Assembly (NCBI GenBank): GCA_964644555.1
Contig: CAZXWI010000030.1
Coordinates: 1-17,327 of the forward strand
Reading direction: 5' to 3'
DNA from: RUG14186 sp964644555
GTDB lineage: Bacteria > Bacillota > Clostridia > Eubacteriales > Anaerofustaceae
DNA: 17,327 bases
The notes below the pieces were generated by a model. That model made no database searches, was not told where the DNA came from, and worked only from the letters and a program-made list of their open reading frames with translations. Below are positions 5,737-13,381 of the stretch, in pieces. Positions within the stretch are counted from its first letter, which is position 1. Every line of letters begins with the position of its first letter. The translations under genes and the position numbers were made by a program.

Positions 5737-7080
5737 ATGGCACCCCTTAACAACATCAAAACGCCACCCTACAGCGACGAAGCCGAAAAGAGCGTGCTCG
5801 GCTGCATGATGCTGGATAAGCAATGTGTGGAAACGGCTCTTTTTATGCTGAGCGAAGATGATTTTTATATCGATAAAAACAAATGGATATTCTCTGCTAT
5901 ATCAAAGCTGTCCCAAAGAGGAATGGCTGTAGATTATGTAACCATAATGGACTCGCTCACAGCCGATGGCACAATGGAAAATATTACTCCGAGCTACCTT
6001 GCACAAATACAGGATATAGTGCCTTTTACGAAAAATATCGAGCAATATTGCAAAATAGTAAAGGAAAAGGCAACGCTGCGAAACATAATAATCAATTTCA
6101 GCAACATTATCAACAGCTGCTACGATGGACAATACACATTAGCTGAAATAGTTGACGAAGCCGAAAGATTCGTATACGACCTTTCTATGGATAAAACCTC
6201 GAATAATTTCGTCAACCTTAAAGAAGAAGCAGGTAAAACCATTGTAAAACTTGCGGATATTTATCAAAACGGCGGACAAAGCGACGGTATTATGAGCGGA
6301 TATAAAGCCCTTGATGCCATAACAAACGGATTCCAGCCCTCCGATTTGATACTGCTTGCGGCTCGACCAAGCGTAGGTAAAACGGCTCTGGGGCTGGGCT
6401 TTGCGGCAAACGCAGCAATAAGGGAGAAAAAATCCGTTGCGTTTTTCAGCCTTGAAATGTCGGCGGAGCAGTTGGTTCTTCGTATAATATCTTCCGAAAC
6501 CGATGTCAATGCCATGAAACTCAGGCGAGGAGCTCAATCCAATGCGGAATGGAAGAAGATCACATTTCTCAACAGTAAGCTCAACGAGGACAATGTAAAG
6601 TTATTCATTGACGATACATCGGGCATTTCCACCGGTGATGCACTGTCTAAACTAAGAAGATTAAAGGCGAAGGAAGGGCTTGATCTGGTCGTTATCGACT
6701 ACTTACAGCTCATGAGTGCCACATCAATGTCGAAAAATGCCAACCGTGAGCAGGAAATATCGACAATATCACGTGATTTAAAGAAGATGGCGAAGGAACT
6801 TAACATTCCCGTTATCGCACTTTCCCAGCTTTCCCGTAATCCGGATAAGCGTGGAGATGGCAGACCGATGCTCTCCGATATAAGAGAATCGGGGGCTATT
6901 GAACAAGACGCAGATATCGTATTGATGTTATATCGAAAATCAAACTACGATGATACATACGAAAATCAGGAAGAAACAGAACTTATCATAGCAAAACACC
7001 GTAACGGTGAAACAGGCTCCATAAAGCTTTCGTTCATCAAGGACTATGCAAAATATGTTGACTTCAGAGGAGAGGAATAA
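5737..7080 (+). CDS. dnaB: Replicative DNA helicase DnaB
   Basis: The hexameric 5'-3' helicase of the replication fork. The N-terminal domain (about residues 10-110) begins with the typical PPYSDEAEKSVLGCMMLD. The RecA-like motor carries Walker A ARPSVGKT (209-216), the SLEMSAEQLVLR helix region (238-249), Walker B LDLVVIDYLQLM (315-326), and ALSQLSRNPDKR (361-372) followed by RPMLSDIRESGAIEQDADIV (376-395), the last with the arginine and glutamine elements of motif H4. Its 447 residues match the family. The ATG lies directly after the rplI stop (TAATATG), indicating coupled translation, and there is no intein. This gene order is common in Firmicutes. Confidence 0.98.
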   Translation: MAPLNNIKTPPYSDEAEKSVLGCMMLDKQCVETALFMLSEDDFYIDKNKWIFSAISKLSQRGMAVDYVTIMDSLTADGTMENITPSYLAQIQDIVPFTKNIEQYCKIVKEKATLRNIIINFSNIINSCYDGQYTLAEIVDEAERFVYDLSMDKTSNNFVNLKEEAGKTIVKLADIYQNGGQSDGIMSGYKALDAITNGFQPSDLILLAARPSVGKTALGLGFAANAAIREKKSVAFFSLEMSAEQLVLRIISSETDVNAMKLRRGAQSNAEWKKITFLNSKLNEDNVKLFIDDTSGISTGDALSKLRRLKAKEGLDLVVIDYLQLMSATSMSKNANREQEISTISRDLKKMAKELNIPVIALSQLSRNPDKRGDGRPMLSDIRESGAIEQDADIVLMLYRKSNYDDTYENQEETELIIAKHRNGETGSIKLSFIKDYAKYVDFRGEE

Positions 7081-7081
7081 A

Positions 7082-7819
7082 ATGCAAAACGAATATGTAA
7101 AAGTTATGGGGCGTAACCCCGTTAAAGAGGCACTTAAAAGCGGCAGAAACATCAACAAAATATATGTGAGCGATTCGGATTCCGACTATTCGCTTTCAAT
7201 GATAATCAAAACAGCTAAAGAACAGGGCATCTATGTGCAGAAAACAGATCGCAGAAAGCTCGATTACATGACGGGCAACGGTGCACATCAGGGAGTAGTG
7301 GCAATGTGCTCCCCCATTGAATTCTGCACTCCCGATGACATTTTGGATTACGCTCACTCAAAGGGTGAAAAGCCGTTTATCGTGGTACTTGACGGAATTA
7401 CCGATATTCACAACGCAGGAGCAATAATCAGAAGTGCTTACTGTGCAGGAGCACACGGTGTAATTATTGCCAAAAGAAGAAGCACCCAGCTTAATGAGGG
7501 CATTTACAAAACCAGTGCAGGCAGCGTAGAATATATCAAAATAGCACAGGTGGCAAACTTGGCTCAAACTATACAAGCACTCCAAAAGCAAGGTCTTTTC
7601 GCCGTATGCTGCGACATGAAAGGACAGAATTATTACGAAATTGACTACGATATGCCCCTTATTATCGTTGCGGGAGCAGAGGGCGAAGGCATAAGCCGCC
7701 TCATTAAAGACAAGTGCGACTTCTCGGCAACAATCCCCATGAAAGGCGATCTGGACTCTTTGAATACCTCCGTGGCCGCAGGCATCGTAATGTTTGAGGC
7801 AGCCAGACAAAGGGGATAG
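7082..7819 (+). CDS. rlmB: TrmH/SpoU-family rRNA 2'-O-methyltransferase, RlmB-like
   Basis: The enzyme transfers a methyl group from SAM to a ribose 2'-OH; RlmB modifies a guanosine in domain V of 23S rRNA. The 245 residues comprise an N-terminal substrate-binding domain starting GRNPVKEALKSG (10-21) and the SPOUT knot fold. The three SpoU motifs are present: N111-x5-R117 in IHNAGAIIRSAYCAGA, GAEGEGIS (198-205), and SLNTSVAAGI (226-235). The start at 7082 follows GAGGAGAGGAATAAA; it lies one base after the dnaB stop. In many Firmicutes rlmB sits in the cysS-mrnC cluster, so its place behind dnaB is less usual. Precise target nucleotide is inferred from similarity only; a YsgA-like paralogue is possible. 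Confidence 0.88.
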   Translation: MQNEYVKVMGRNPVKEALKSGRNINKIYVSDSDSDYSLSMIIKTAKEQGIYVQKTDRRKLDYMTGNGAHQGVVAMCSPIEFCTPDDILDYAHSKGEKPFIVVLDGITDIHNAGAIIRSAYCAGAHGVIIAKRRSTQLNEGIYKTSAGSVEYIKIAQVANLAQTIQALQKQGLFAVCCDMKGQNYYEIDYDMPLIIVAGAEGEGISRLIKDKCDFSATIPMKGDLDSLNTSVAAGIVMFEAARQRG

Positions 7820-8132
7820 ATAAGCCGTTTATCGGCATTGTTCGATGAGTTGTGAACATACAATATCGCTTGTTTACCACATCGTTCAAAATAAACTTAA
7901 AAAAATACATAACAAACTATAATCACACAAAAAACACCGATTTTAAGCCATTTTTGCTCATATCGGTGTTTTTCTTCGAATAAGACTCGAACATATATCG
8001 AACCAAACACTTATCAACAAAGAAAAAAGTTATCAACAGTTTATTGACACAAAATACACATAATCAACAGGTTAGAGAATTATTAATAATAAGTGTAAAT
8101 TTCATTAATAATGGAATTTTCTCAACATTGTG
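7820..8132. other. Intergenic region with terminator and DnaA-box-like sites
   Basis: About 350 bases separate rlmB from the next start codon. After a weak GCCG-TTTAT-CGGC hairpin comes the operon terminator (7931-7975). Beyond it are three similar 9-mers: TTATCAACA at 8011-8019 and 8030-8038, and TAATCAACA at 8061-8069. Each differs from the DnaA box TTATCCACA by one or two bases. The rest is AT-rich and carries no gene that I can support. Confidence 0.5.
7931..7975 (+). terminator. Intrinsic terminator of the rplI-dnaB-rlmB operon
   Basis: AAAACACCGAT (7931-7941) pairs perfectly with ATCGGTGTTTT (7962-7972), an 11-bp stem with a 20-base loop, followed by TTTC. It lies about 110 bases past the rlmB stop. 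Confidence 0.85.
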
Positions 8133-8141
8133 TGCTATAAT
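8133..8141 (+). promoter_or_regulatory. Extended -10 promoter of the acidic helical protein gene
   Basis: TGCTATAAT is a full extended -10 element, 30 bases before the start codon. The -35 position is weak (GGAATT). Confidence 0.7.
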
Positions 8142-8171
8142 GTAGACATAAAATTATTAGGAGGCTATTTT

Positions 8172-8585
8172 ATGGCTAATGAAGAATTAAAAGATTTTGT
8201 AGATGATATAGTTGAAAAATCAAAAGACTTGTTTGAGCAAACAACGCAAAAAGCAGGTGAATATGCTAAAGTGGCCGGAGATAAAGTAACAGAGCTTTAC
8301 GGCAAAGCTAAGACGAGAGTTGAAATGGAAAAAATAGAATTTTCGGTAAATAAAAAATTCCGTGAACTCGGCAAAGCATACTATACCGCAAAAGATGCAG
8401 GCGAAGTATTTGACGATACCGAAATAATGAACGAAATCAAGATTCTCAAAGACGCTTTGATTGCACTCAAAGAAGATAAACCAATGCCCGAAGAAGCAGA
8501 AAAAATAGTTGATGATACAACCGAAGATGAAGAACCCGTTGAAGTTACTCTTCATATTGAAGACAGCGGAGAAACACAGGAATAG
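8172..8585 (+). CDS. Acidic helical protein of unknown function
   Basis: A 137-residue soluble protein with no signal peptide or membrane segment. Residues 1-105 look almost wholly alpha-helical and amphipathic: an N-terminal part resembling phasin or stress-protein helices (KSKDLFEQTTQKAGEYAKVA), then EFSVNKKFRELGKAYYTAKD, a pattern seen in small clostridial coiled-coil proteins of unknown role. The last 30 residues are very acidic (TTEDEEPVEVTLHIEDSGET). The ATG at 8172 is fixed by AGGAGG at 8158-8163; the longer reading from 8130 would start upstream of or at the promoter. It is a single-gene unit with its own promoter and terminator. I do not assign a function. Confidence 0.8.
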   Translation: MANEELKDFVDDIVEKSKDLFEQTTQKAGEYAKVAGDKVTELYGKAKTRVEMEKIEFSVNKKFRELGKAYYTAKDAGEVFDDTEIMNEIKILKDALIALKEDKPMPEEAEKIVDDTTEDEEPVEVTLHIEDSGETQE

Positions 8586-8615
8586 TTTTATTTGCTTAGT
8601 TAGCCGCACTACATA

Positions 8616-8641
8616 AAAAGCACCCATATGGGTGCTTTTTT
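8616..8641. terminator. Bidirectional intrinsic terminator
   Basis: AAAAGCACCC-ATAT-GGGTGCTTTT is a 10-bp perfect stem with T-runs on both strands. It serves the acidic protein gene (plus) and the CBS gene ending at 8656 (minus). Confidence 0.93.
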
Positions 8642-8655
8642 CATATAAAATCTAA

Positions 8656-9078
8656 CTACACGCTCGGCTGTGCCATAAACGTATTTTCATCTAAAAGATG
8701 TTTTAATACGGCACTTCTGGTGATTATTCCGCTGAAAATATTTCGATCGTCCACTATGGGAATAAAGTTTTGCTCCAAAATCATAGTGAATACCTTGGAA
8801 ATATCATCCGACAAATTCACGGACGGGCAGAAGTTTTCTCGGATAACATTTTTGATTTGTTCCTTTTCGTAGTCCTTGAGTGATGTGCTGCCGCATTTGT
8901 GCGAATACCGAAGAATATCGCCCTCGGTAAAACAACCTATATATTTTTCGTTTTTGTCAACAACGGGGATTGCTGTGAATCCGCTGTTTCGCAAAACCTC
9001 GAAACCCTGCCTTACGCTGTCATCAGCATGAACAAATGAAGAACAAACCTTGGGTGTCATAAACATCGCTATATTCAT
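8656..9078 (-). CDS. CBS-domain pair protein
   Basis: A 140-residue protein formed by two CBS motifs in tandem and nothing else. The first has FTAIPVVDKNEKYIGCFTEG (34-53), the second NFIPIVDDRNIFSGIITRSA (104-123). Such Bateman modules bind adenine nucleotides or similar ligands and sense energy state or regulate a partner protein. No effector domain is fused, so it would act through a partner that cannot be named. It lies downstream of the MATE gene on the same strand, 65 bases away, but has its own extended -10. The ribosome site (GCGAGAG) is modest. Confidence 0.88.
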   Translation of the reverse strand: MNIAMFMTPKVCSSFVHADDSVRQGFEVLRNSGFTAIPVVDKNEKYIGCFTEGDILRYSHKCGSTSLKDYEKEQIKNVIRENFCPSVNLSDDISKVFTMILEQNFIPIVDDRNIFSGIITRSAVLKHLLDENTFMAQPSV

Positions 9079-9114
9079 TTTTAACTCTCGCCATTAAAAT
9101 AATTTTGTAATACT

Positions 9115-9123
9115 ATTATAGCA
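9115..9123 (-). promoter_or_regulatory. Extended -10 promoter of the CBS protein gene
   Basis: The minus strand reads TGCTATAAT, identical to the promoter core at 8133-8141, about 36 bases before the start. No clear -35 is seen. Confidence 0.6.
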
Positions 9124-9143
9124 GTTATGAATTAAAGTAACCT

Positions 9144-10517
9144 TTAGTTTTGAGCAATTTCATCCATGTTTGCCAAAGCTTTTTTGAACTGTACACTAAA
9201 CAGCACTCCCGTAAATATTACCGCAATAATATCGGCTACAGGCTCTGCCGCATATACAGCCATTACCTTGTCGGTTAAAATGTTCGGCATTATGTATATG
9301 AGAGGCAAAAGCAAAATGAATTTTCTGACTATGGCAACTATTGCCGAAGCTTTTGCATTGCCGAGAGCAACGAATGTCATCTGGCAGGATATCTGTATGC
9401 CGAACATAAACACAGCACCGCAATAAATTCGAAGCGCCTTTGCAGAGAACGAAATAAGTTCTGCACTTGATGTAAACAAGGAAGCGAATATCTGAGGGCA
9501 AATCATTATCAATAACCACAAAATAACGGCATACGATAAGCTGATGATAAGAAGATACTTAAAGGTTTCTTTTACCCTCTGTTTGTTTTTAGCTCCGTAG
9601 TTATATCCTGTTATGGGCTGAGCCCCTTGAGCAAAACCCTGCATGGGAAGCATGGCAAACTGCATAACGCTGGTTAAAATGGTCATTGCGCCAACTGCCA
9701 AATCACCACCGTATTTAAGAAGAGAAGAGTTGAAGCACACTGAAATGAAACTTTCACTTGCCTGCATTATAAAAGGAGCGATTCCGAGAGCAAGACAAGC
9801 TCCCACAACACTGAACTTTATTTTGGCATATTTCTTTCTTATTTTAAGAAGAGTTTTTTCACCGGATAAAAACCTGATTACCCAAATAAATGATATGCCC
9901 TGGGAAATAATCGTAGCAAGAGCAGCTCCGGTAACGCCCATATCAAATACAAAGATAAATATCGGGTCAAGAATAATATTGCTTACTGCGCCTATCAATA
10001 CGGTTTTCATGCTTACATTGGAAAAGCCCTGTGCCGTGATGTAGGAATTCATTCCCAAGGTTACCTGCACAAAGAGCGTTCCCAAGGCATACACCTTCAA
10101 ATAAGCCGATGCATATGGCAAAGTATTTTTGCTTGCTCCGAATATGGGAAGCAGGCTATCGCCGAAAATGAGCAAAAGTACAGTCAGAATGACCGAAACT
10201 ATGATTTGCAAATAGAAGCAGTTGCCCATAATTTCCTCAGCGGAGTCAGTGTCTTTCTTGCCCATGGCAATGGATGCCAAAGATGCACCGCTGGCGCTTA
10301 CAAGAACAGCAAATGCCGAAACGATGAGAATTACCGGCATACAAACACCGAGCCCTGTGAGAGCCAATTCGCCTACAACGGGGATATGCCCGATATAGAT
10401 TCTGTCTACGATGTTATACAGCATATTGATAATCTGCGCTGCCACGGTCGGCAAAGATAATTTAATCAGCAGCTTGCCTATTGGGGCATTAGCCAAAAAA
10501 TCGTTGTTGTTTTCCAT
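9144..10517 (-). CDS. MATE family multidrug/Na+ efflux protein (MepA-like)
   Basis: A 457-residue inner-membrane exporter with twelve predicted helices in two homologous halves, driven by an ion gradient in this family. Visible signatures are the start PIGKLLIKLSLPTVAAQIIN, VDRIYIGHIPVVGELALTG (38-56), GASLASIAMGKKD (77-89), NIILDPIFIFVFDMGVTGAA (180-199) and QGFAQGAQPITGYNYGAKNK (293-312), the last typical of the MepA-like branch. The start ATG is preceded by AAAGGA at a rather long spacing of about 13 bases; no better start exists. Substrates cannot be read from the sequence. No terminator is seen before the CBS gene, so readthrough is possible. Confidence 0.92.
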   Translation of the reverse strand: MENNNDFLANAPIGKLLIKLSLPTVAAQIINMLYNIVDRIYIGHIPVVGELALTGLGVCMPVILIVSAFAVLVSASGASLASIAMGKKDTDSAEEIMGNCFYLQIIVSVILTVLLLIFGDSLLPIFGASKNTLPYASAYLKVYALGTLFVQVTLGMNSYITAQGFSNVSMKTVLIGAVSNIILDPIFIFVFDMGVTGAALATIISQGISFIWVIRFLSGEKTLLKIRKKYAKIKFSVVGACLALGIAPFIMQASESFISVCFNSSLLKYGGDLAVGAMTILTSVMQFAMLPMQGFAQGAQPITGYNYGAKNKQRVKETFKYLLIISLSYAVILWLLIMICPQIFASLFTSSAELISFSAKALRIYCGAVFMFGIQISCQMTFVALGNAKASAIVAIVRKFILLLPLIYIMPNILTDKVMAVYAAEPVADIIAVIFTGVLFSVQFKKALANMDEIAQN

Positions 10518-10796
10518 GATAATTGTTAAGTCCTTTCCATTATGTAAAATTTATATCAAACTAAAACAAAGCCGAATAAATATCCGAAAATAATCATTTA
10601 TCCACAAAAATATCGGCAAATAGTGCAAATAAACAAGCATAAAACCGACAATGAATATTTTACTATATGAGAGGGCTGAAATCAACAAATGTCGAAAAAC
10701 TAATTATTACTTAATTTTAGCATATGCGTTGGGCATTAGTTAGGTAGAGAAGTGGTCAAGTTGAATAAAGAAGATGTAAAAAGCTATATAAATCTA
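10518..10796. other. Divergent intergenic region with one perfect DnaA box
   Basis: Between the MATE gene and the MoaE-like gene there is no supported gene. TTATCCACA, the exact DnaA-box consensus, is at 10598-10606. It lies between the arms GCCGA (10571-10575) and TCGGC (10614-10618). On the minus strand TGATATAAA near 10550-10558 could be the MATE -10. A 22-codon TTG-started reading at 10761-10829 (MNKEDVKSYINLLKTRSQHS at its start) overlaps the next promoter and is not called. Confidence 0.4.
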
Positions 10797-10825
10797 TTGA
10801 AGACACGGTCCCAACATAGTAAAAT
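10797..10825 (+). promoter_or_regulatory. Promoter of the MoaE-like gene
   Basis: TTGAAG (10797-10802), exactly 17 bases, then TAAAAT (10820-10825). The start codon follows 21 bases later. Confidence 0.7.
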
Positions 10826-10846
10826 ATAGGTAAACAAGGAGGAATT

Positions 10847-11248
10847 ATGGACGGATTAAATACACAAAAACCATCTATTGATGAATGGATAAAAGAAGCA
10901 AAACAGGCAATTTCGGCAAATGACATCGGAATGTATCTCATACATAACGGCGTTGTCAGAAAAAGTGCAAAAGCAAAGGTAAGATTAAATGACAATGATG
11001 CTCTTGATGTTACGGGAATGGACTTTGATTTTGACGATGATAAAGTCAAAGCAGCCATAGAAGAAGCAAAACAGCTTGAGGGCATATATTATGTGGGAGT
11101 TTGGCTCAACAGAGGGCATTTGCAGGTCGGTGATGACATAATGTATGTTATCATAGGCGGTGATATCAGACCCCATGTTATTGATGCATTGCAATTTTTG
11201 GTTGGCAAAATCAAGACTGAGTGCGTTGTGGAAAACGAACTGCACTAG
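10847..11248 (+). CDS. MoaE-like protein (divergent molybdopterin synthase large-subunit family)
   Basis: A 133-residue soluble protein that resembles MoaE, whose canonical members insert sulfur into precursor Z to make molybdopterin. Matching segments are DIGMYLIHNGVVRKSAKAKV (26-45, the 'GA...F.G.vR' region), YYVGVWLNRGHLQVGDDIMY (81-100, 'HRvG.l.vGe'), and GGDIRPHVIDALQFLVGKIK (104-123). K123 aligns with the first catalytic lysine of MoaE, but the following WKKE-type motif is replaced by VVENEL, so the second lysine is missing. It therefore may not perform standard chemistry. It has AAGGAGG at 10837-10843, its own promoter and terminator, and no moa neighbours. Tungsten/molybdenum cofactor use would fit an anaerobe with oxidoreductases, but this is inference. 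Confidence 0.65.
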   Translation: MDGLNTQKPSIDEWIKEAKQAISANDIGMYLIHNGVVRKSAKAKVRLNDNDALDVTGMDFDFDDDKVKAAIEEAKQLEGIYYVGVWLNRGHLQVGDDIMYVIIGGDIRPHVIDALQFLVGKIKTECVVENELH

Positions 11249-11276
11249 AGCACCGGTCCAAATGATTATATTTATT

Positions 11277-11304
11277 GCGCTCTGCGAATGGCGGAGCGTT
11301 TTTT
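11277..11304 (+). terminator. Intrinsic terminator of the MoaE-like gene
   Basis: CGCTCTGC (11278-11285) pairs with GCGGAGCG (11291-11298) through one G-U pair, followed by six T. Confidence 0.93.
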
Positions 11305-11371
11305 GTATTATTTTTTGTCTTTAACAGATTTGATATCGTAATAATACCCAATTCCCAATATCACCCCAAAA

Positions 11372-11399
11372 ACCAAAACTCCCCGCCTCACGGCGGGGA
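11372..11399 (-). terminator. Intrinsic terminator of the tetR-htpG operon
   Basis: TCCCCGCC-TCAC-GGCGGGGA (11380-11399) is a perfect 8-bp GC-rich stem; the minus strand continues GTTTTGGTTTTTGG. It lies about 50 bases past the htpG stop. Confidence 0.85.
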
Positions 11400-11451
11400 A
11401 TCTCTCACACTGAATTTCTCTTTCTGTAAATTTCTTTTATTTACAAAACTT

Positions 11452-13368
11452 CTACTTCATCAATTCGCAAATAGTATCGGCAAATTCAACAGGGTCGTCA
11501 ATGGGCATACCCTCTATCAAAACAGCCTGGTTGTACAAAAGTTTTGCGTATTTTGCAATCGTTTCATCATCCGGATCAGTGCTGAATTTATTCTGCAATA
11601 CCTTAAATACCTCATGGTTCGGGTTGATTTCGAGGATTCTTTCGGCTCTTACTTTTTCAGCGTTCGGTATGGCGTTTAACACCTTTTCCATCTCCATACT
11701 GATTCCGCCGCCGCCTGCAAAACATACGGCATGGGAGATAAGCCTTGATGATATAGCCACATCGCTAACCTTGTCTTTTAATATCTCCTTTAATTTATCG
11801 AGAAGTGCCTTGTTGTTTTCCTGAACTTCTTTTGCACTCTCCTTTTCTTCCTCGGTCTGTTCAAGCCCCAAGTCGCTTTCGGTTATCGACAAAACATCTT
11901 TTTCGTTTACTTGAATCAACGTTTTGAATACGAATTCATCAATATCGTCTGTGCAGCAAAGTATCTCATAGCCTTTTTCTCTCAAAAGCTCTGCCTGAGG
12001 CATTTTGAGTATCTTATCGTAATCTTCACCGCAAGCATAATAGATATATTTCTGATCTGGCTTCATTCTGCCGATGTATTCTTCGAATGTTACAAGTTTT
12101 TCTTCTGTTGACGAATAGAACATCAACAAATTCTCAAGCAGTTCCTTATGTGTTCCGTAATCCGAATATACTCCGTATTTAAGCTGCAATCCAAAGCTTT
12201 CGTAGAACTTTTCGTATTTTTCTCTGTCGGATGTGAGCATATTTTCAAGTTCGGATTTTATCTTCTTTTCTATTCTTACGGCAATGGCTCTGAGCTGTCT
12301 GTCGTGCTGCAAAAGCTCTCTTGATATGTTAAGGGATAAATCCGGTGTATCCACCAACCCTCTTACAAAGCTGAAGTAATCGGGCAAGAGTTCCTCGCAC
12401 TTATCCATGATAAGAACTCCGTTTGAGTAAAGTTTAAGCCCTTTTTCATATGCCTTGGTATAGTAGTTGTACGGAGTTGACGACGGAATATACATAAGAG
12501 CGTTGTAATTAAGAGTACCCTCTATATTTACATGCATAACCTTAAGCGGATCCTGCCAATCATAGAACTTGTCTTTGTAAAAGTTGTTGTATTCTTCTTC
12601 GCTTATTTGGTTCTTTGCCTTTTTCCAAATAGGCACCATGCTGTTAATGGTTTCGTCCTCATGATAATGTTCGTATTCTGGGGTGTAGTCCTCTTTTGCT
12701 TTTTCTTCTTCGCTAACCTCTATCTCTCTGTGCTTTTCCACATTCATTATAATAGGATAACGAATATAATCGGAATAATATGTTATAAGGTTTCTAAGCT
12801 TATATTCATTTAAAAATTCCGAATATTTCTCATCTTCGGTATCTTCCTTGATGGAGAGGATAATTTGGGTTCCATGATCTTCTTTTTCGGCTTCGTCAAT
12901 GGTATATCCGCTTGCACCGTCGGAAGCCCATTCGTATGCTTTATCCGAGCCGTATGCCTTTGATATTACTTTAACACTATCACTTACCATAAATGCCGAG
13001 TAGAATCCTACACCGAACTGCCCTATTATGTCGATATCTTCTTTTGCTTCGTTGTTTGTCTTGAAATCAAGTGAACCGCTCTTGGCTATAGTTCCCAAAT
13101 TTTCTTCAAGATCTTCTTTATTCATTCCTATACCGTTATCGGATATGGTTATGGTTCTGTTTTCACGATCAAATCCGACTCTGATATAAAAATCGTTTCG
13201 GCTCATTCCCGAAATATTTTCGGATAATGCTTTGAAATAGAGTTTATCTATAGCGTCGCTGGCATTTGAAATAAGCTCTCTTAAGAATATCTCCTTATTG
13301 GTGTATATTGAATTTATCATCAGATCCAATAATTTTTTCGATTCCGCTTTAAATTCTTTTTTCTCCAT
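11452..13368 (-). CDS. htpG: Molecular chaperone HtpG (bacterial Hsp90)
   Basis: A cytoplasmic ATP-dependent dimeric chaperone of 638 residues, the usual bacterial length. The GHKL ATPase domain shows NASDAIDKL (35-43), DNGIGM (77-82), GTIAKSG (92-98), GQFGVGFYSAF (116-126) and the HGT element (165-167). The middle domain has the catalytic-loop arginine in LNISRELLQHDRQLRA (345-360). The C-terminal dimerisation domain ends ICELMK, without the eukaryotic MEEVD tail. AAGGAA lies six bases before the ATG, within the 13-base gap after the tetR stop, so the two are one transcript. No CIRCE element is visible, and heat control by HrcA is not indicated. Confidence 0.97.
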   Translation of the reverse strand: MEKKEFKAESKKLLDLMINSIYTNKEIFLRELISNASDAIDKLYFKALSENISGMSRNDFYIRVGFDRENRTITISDNGIGMNKEDLEENLGTIAKSGSLDFKTNNEAKEDIDIIGQFGVGFYSAFMVSDSVKVISKAYGSDKAYEWASDGASGYTIDEAEKEDHGTQIILSIKEDTEDEKYSEFLNEYKLRNLITYYSDYIRYPIIMNVEKHREIEVSEEEKAKEDYTPEYEHYHEDETINSMVPIWKKAKNQISEEEYNNFYKDKFYDWQDPLKVMHVNIEGTLNYNALMYIPSSTPYNYYTKAYEKGLKLYSNGVLIMDKCEELLPDYFSFVRGLVDTPDLSLNISRELLQHDRQLRAIAVRIEKKIKSELENMLTSDREKYEKFYESFGLQLKYGVYSDYGTHKELLENLLMFYSSTEEKLVTFEEYIGRMKPDQKYIYYACGEDYDKILKMPQAELLREKGYEILCCTDDIDEFVFKTLIQVNEKDVLSITESDLGLEQTEEEKESAKEVQENNKALLDKLKEILKDKVSDVAISSRLISHAVCFAGGGGISMEMEKVLNAIPNAEKVRAERILEINPNHEVFKVLQNKFSTDPDDETIAKYAKLLYNQAVLIEGMPIDDPVEFADTICELMK

Positions 13369-13381
13369 TTCGTGTTCCTTT

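Noticed and set aside
7820..8171. Replication origin at the DnaA-box-like cluster
   Set aside because: The boxes are imperfect and few, and dnaA/dnaN are not nearby.
10761..10829. 22-codon TTG-started ORF before the MoaE-like gene
   Set aside because: It overlaps a good -35/-10 promoter for the next gene, has only a weak ribosome site and no recognised similarity.
11380..11405. Third copy of the hairpin element (GGGGAATCTCTCACACTG resembles part of copy A)
   Set aside because: Similarity is short and gapped and is explained by a GC-rich terminator hairpin of htpG.
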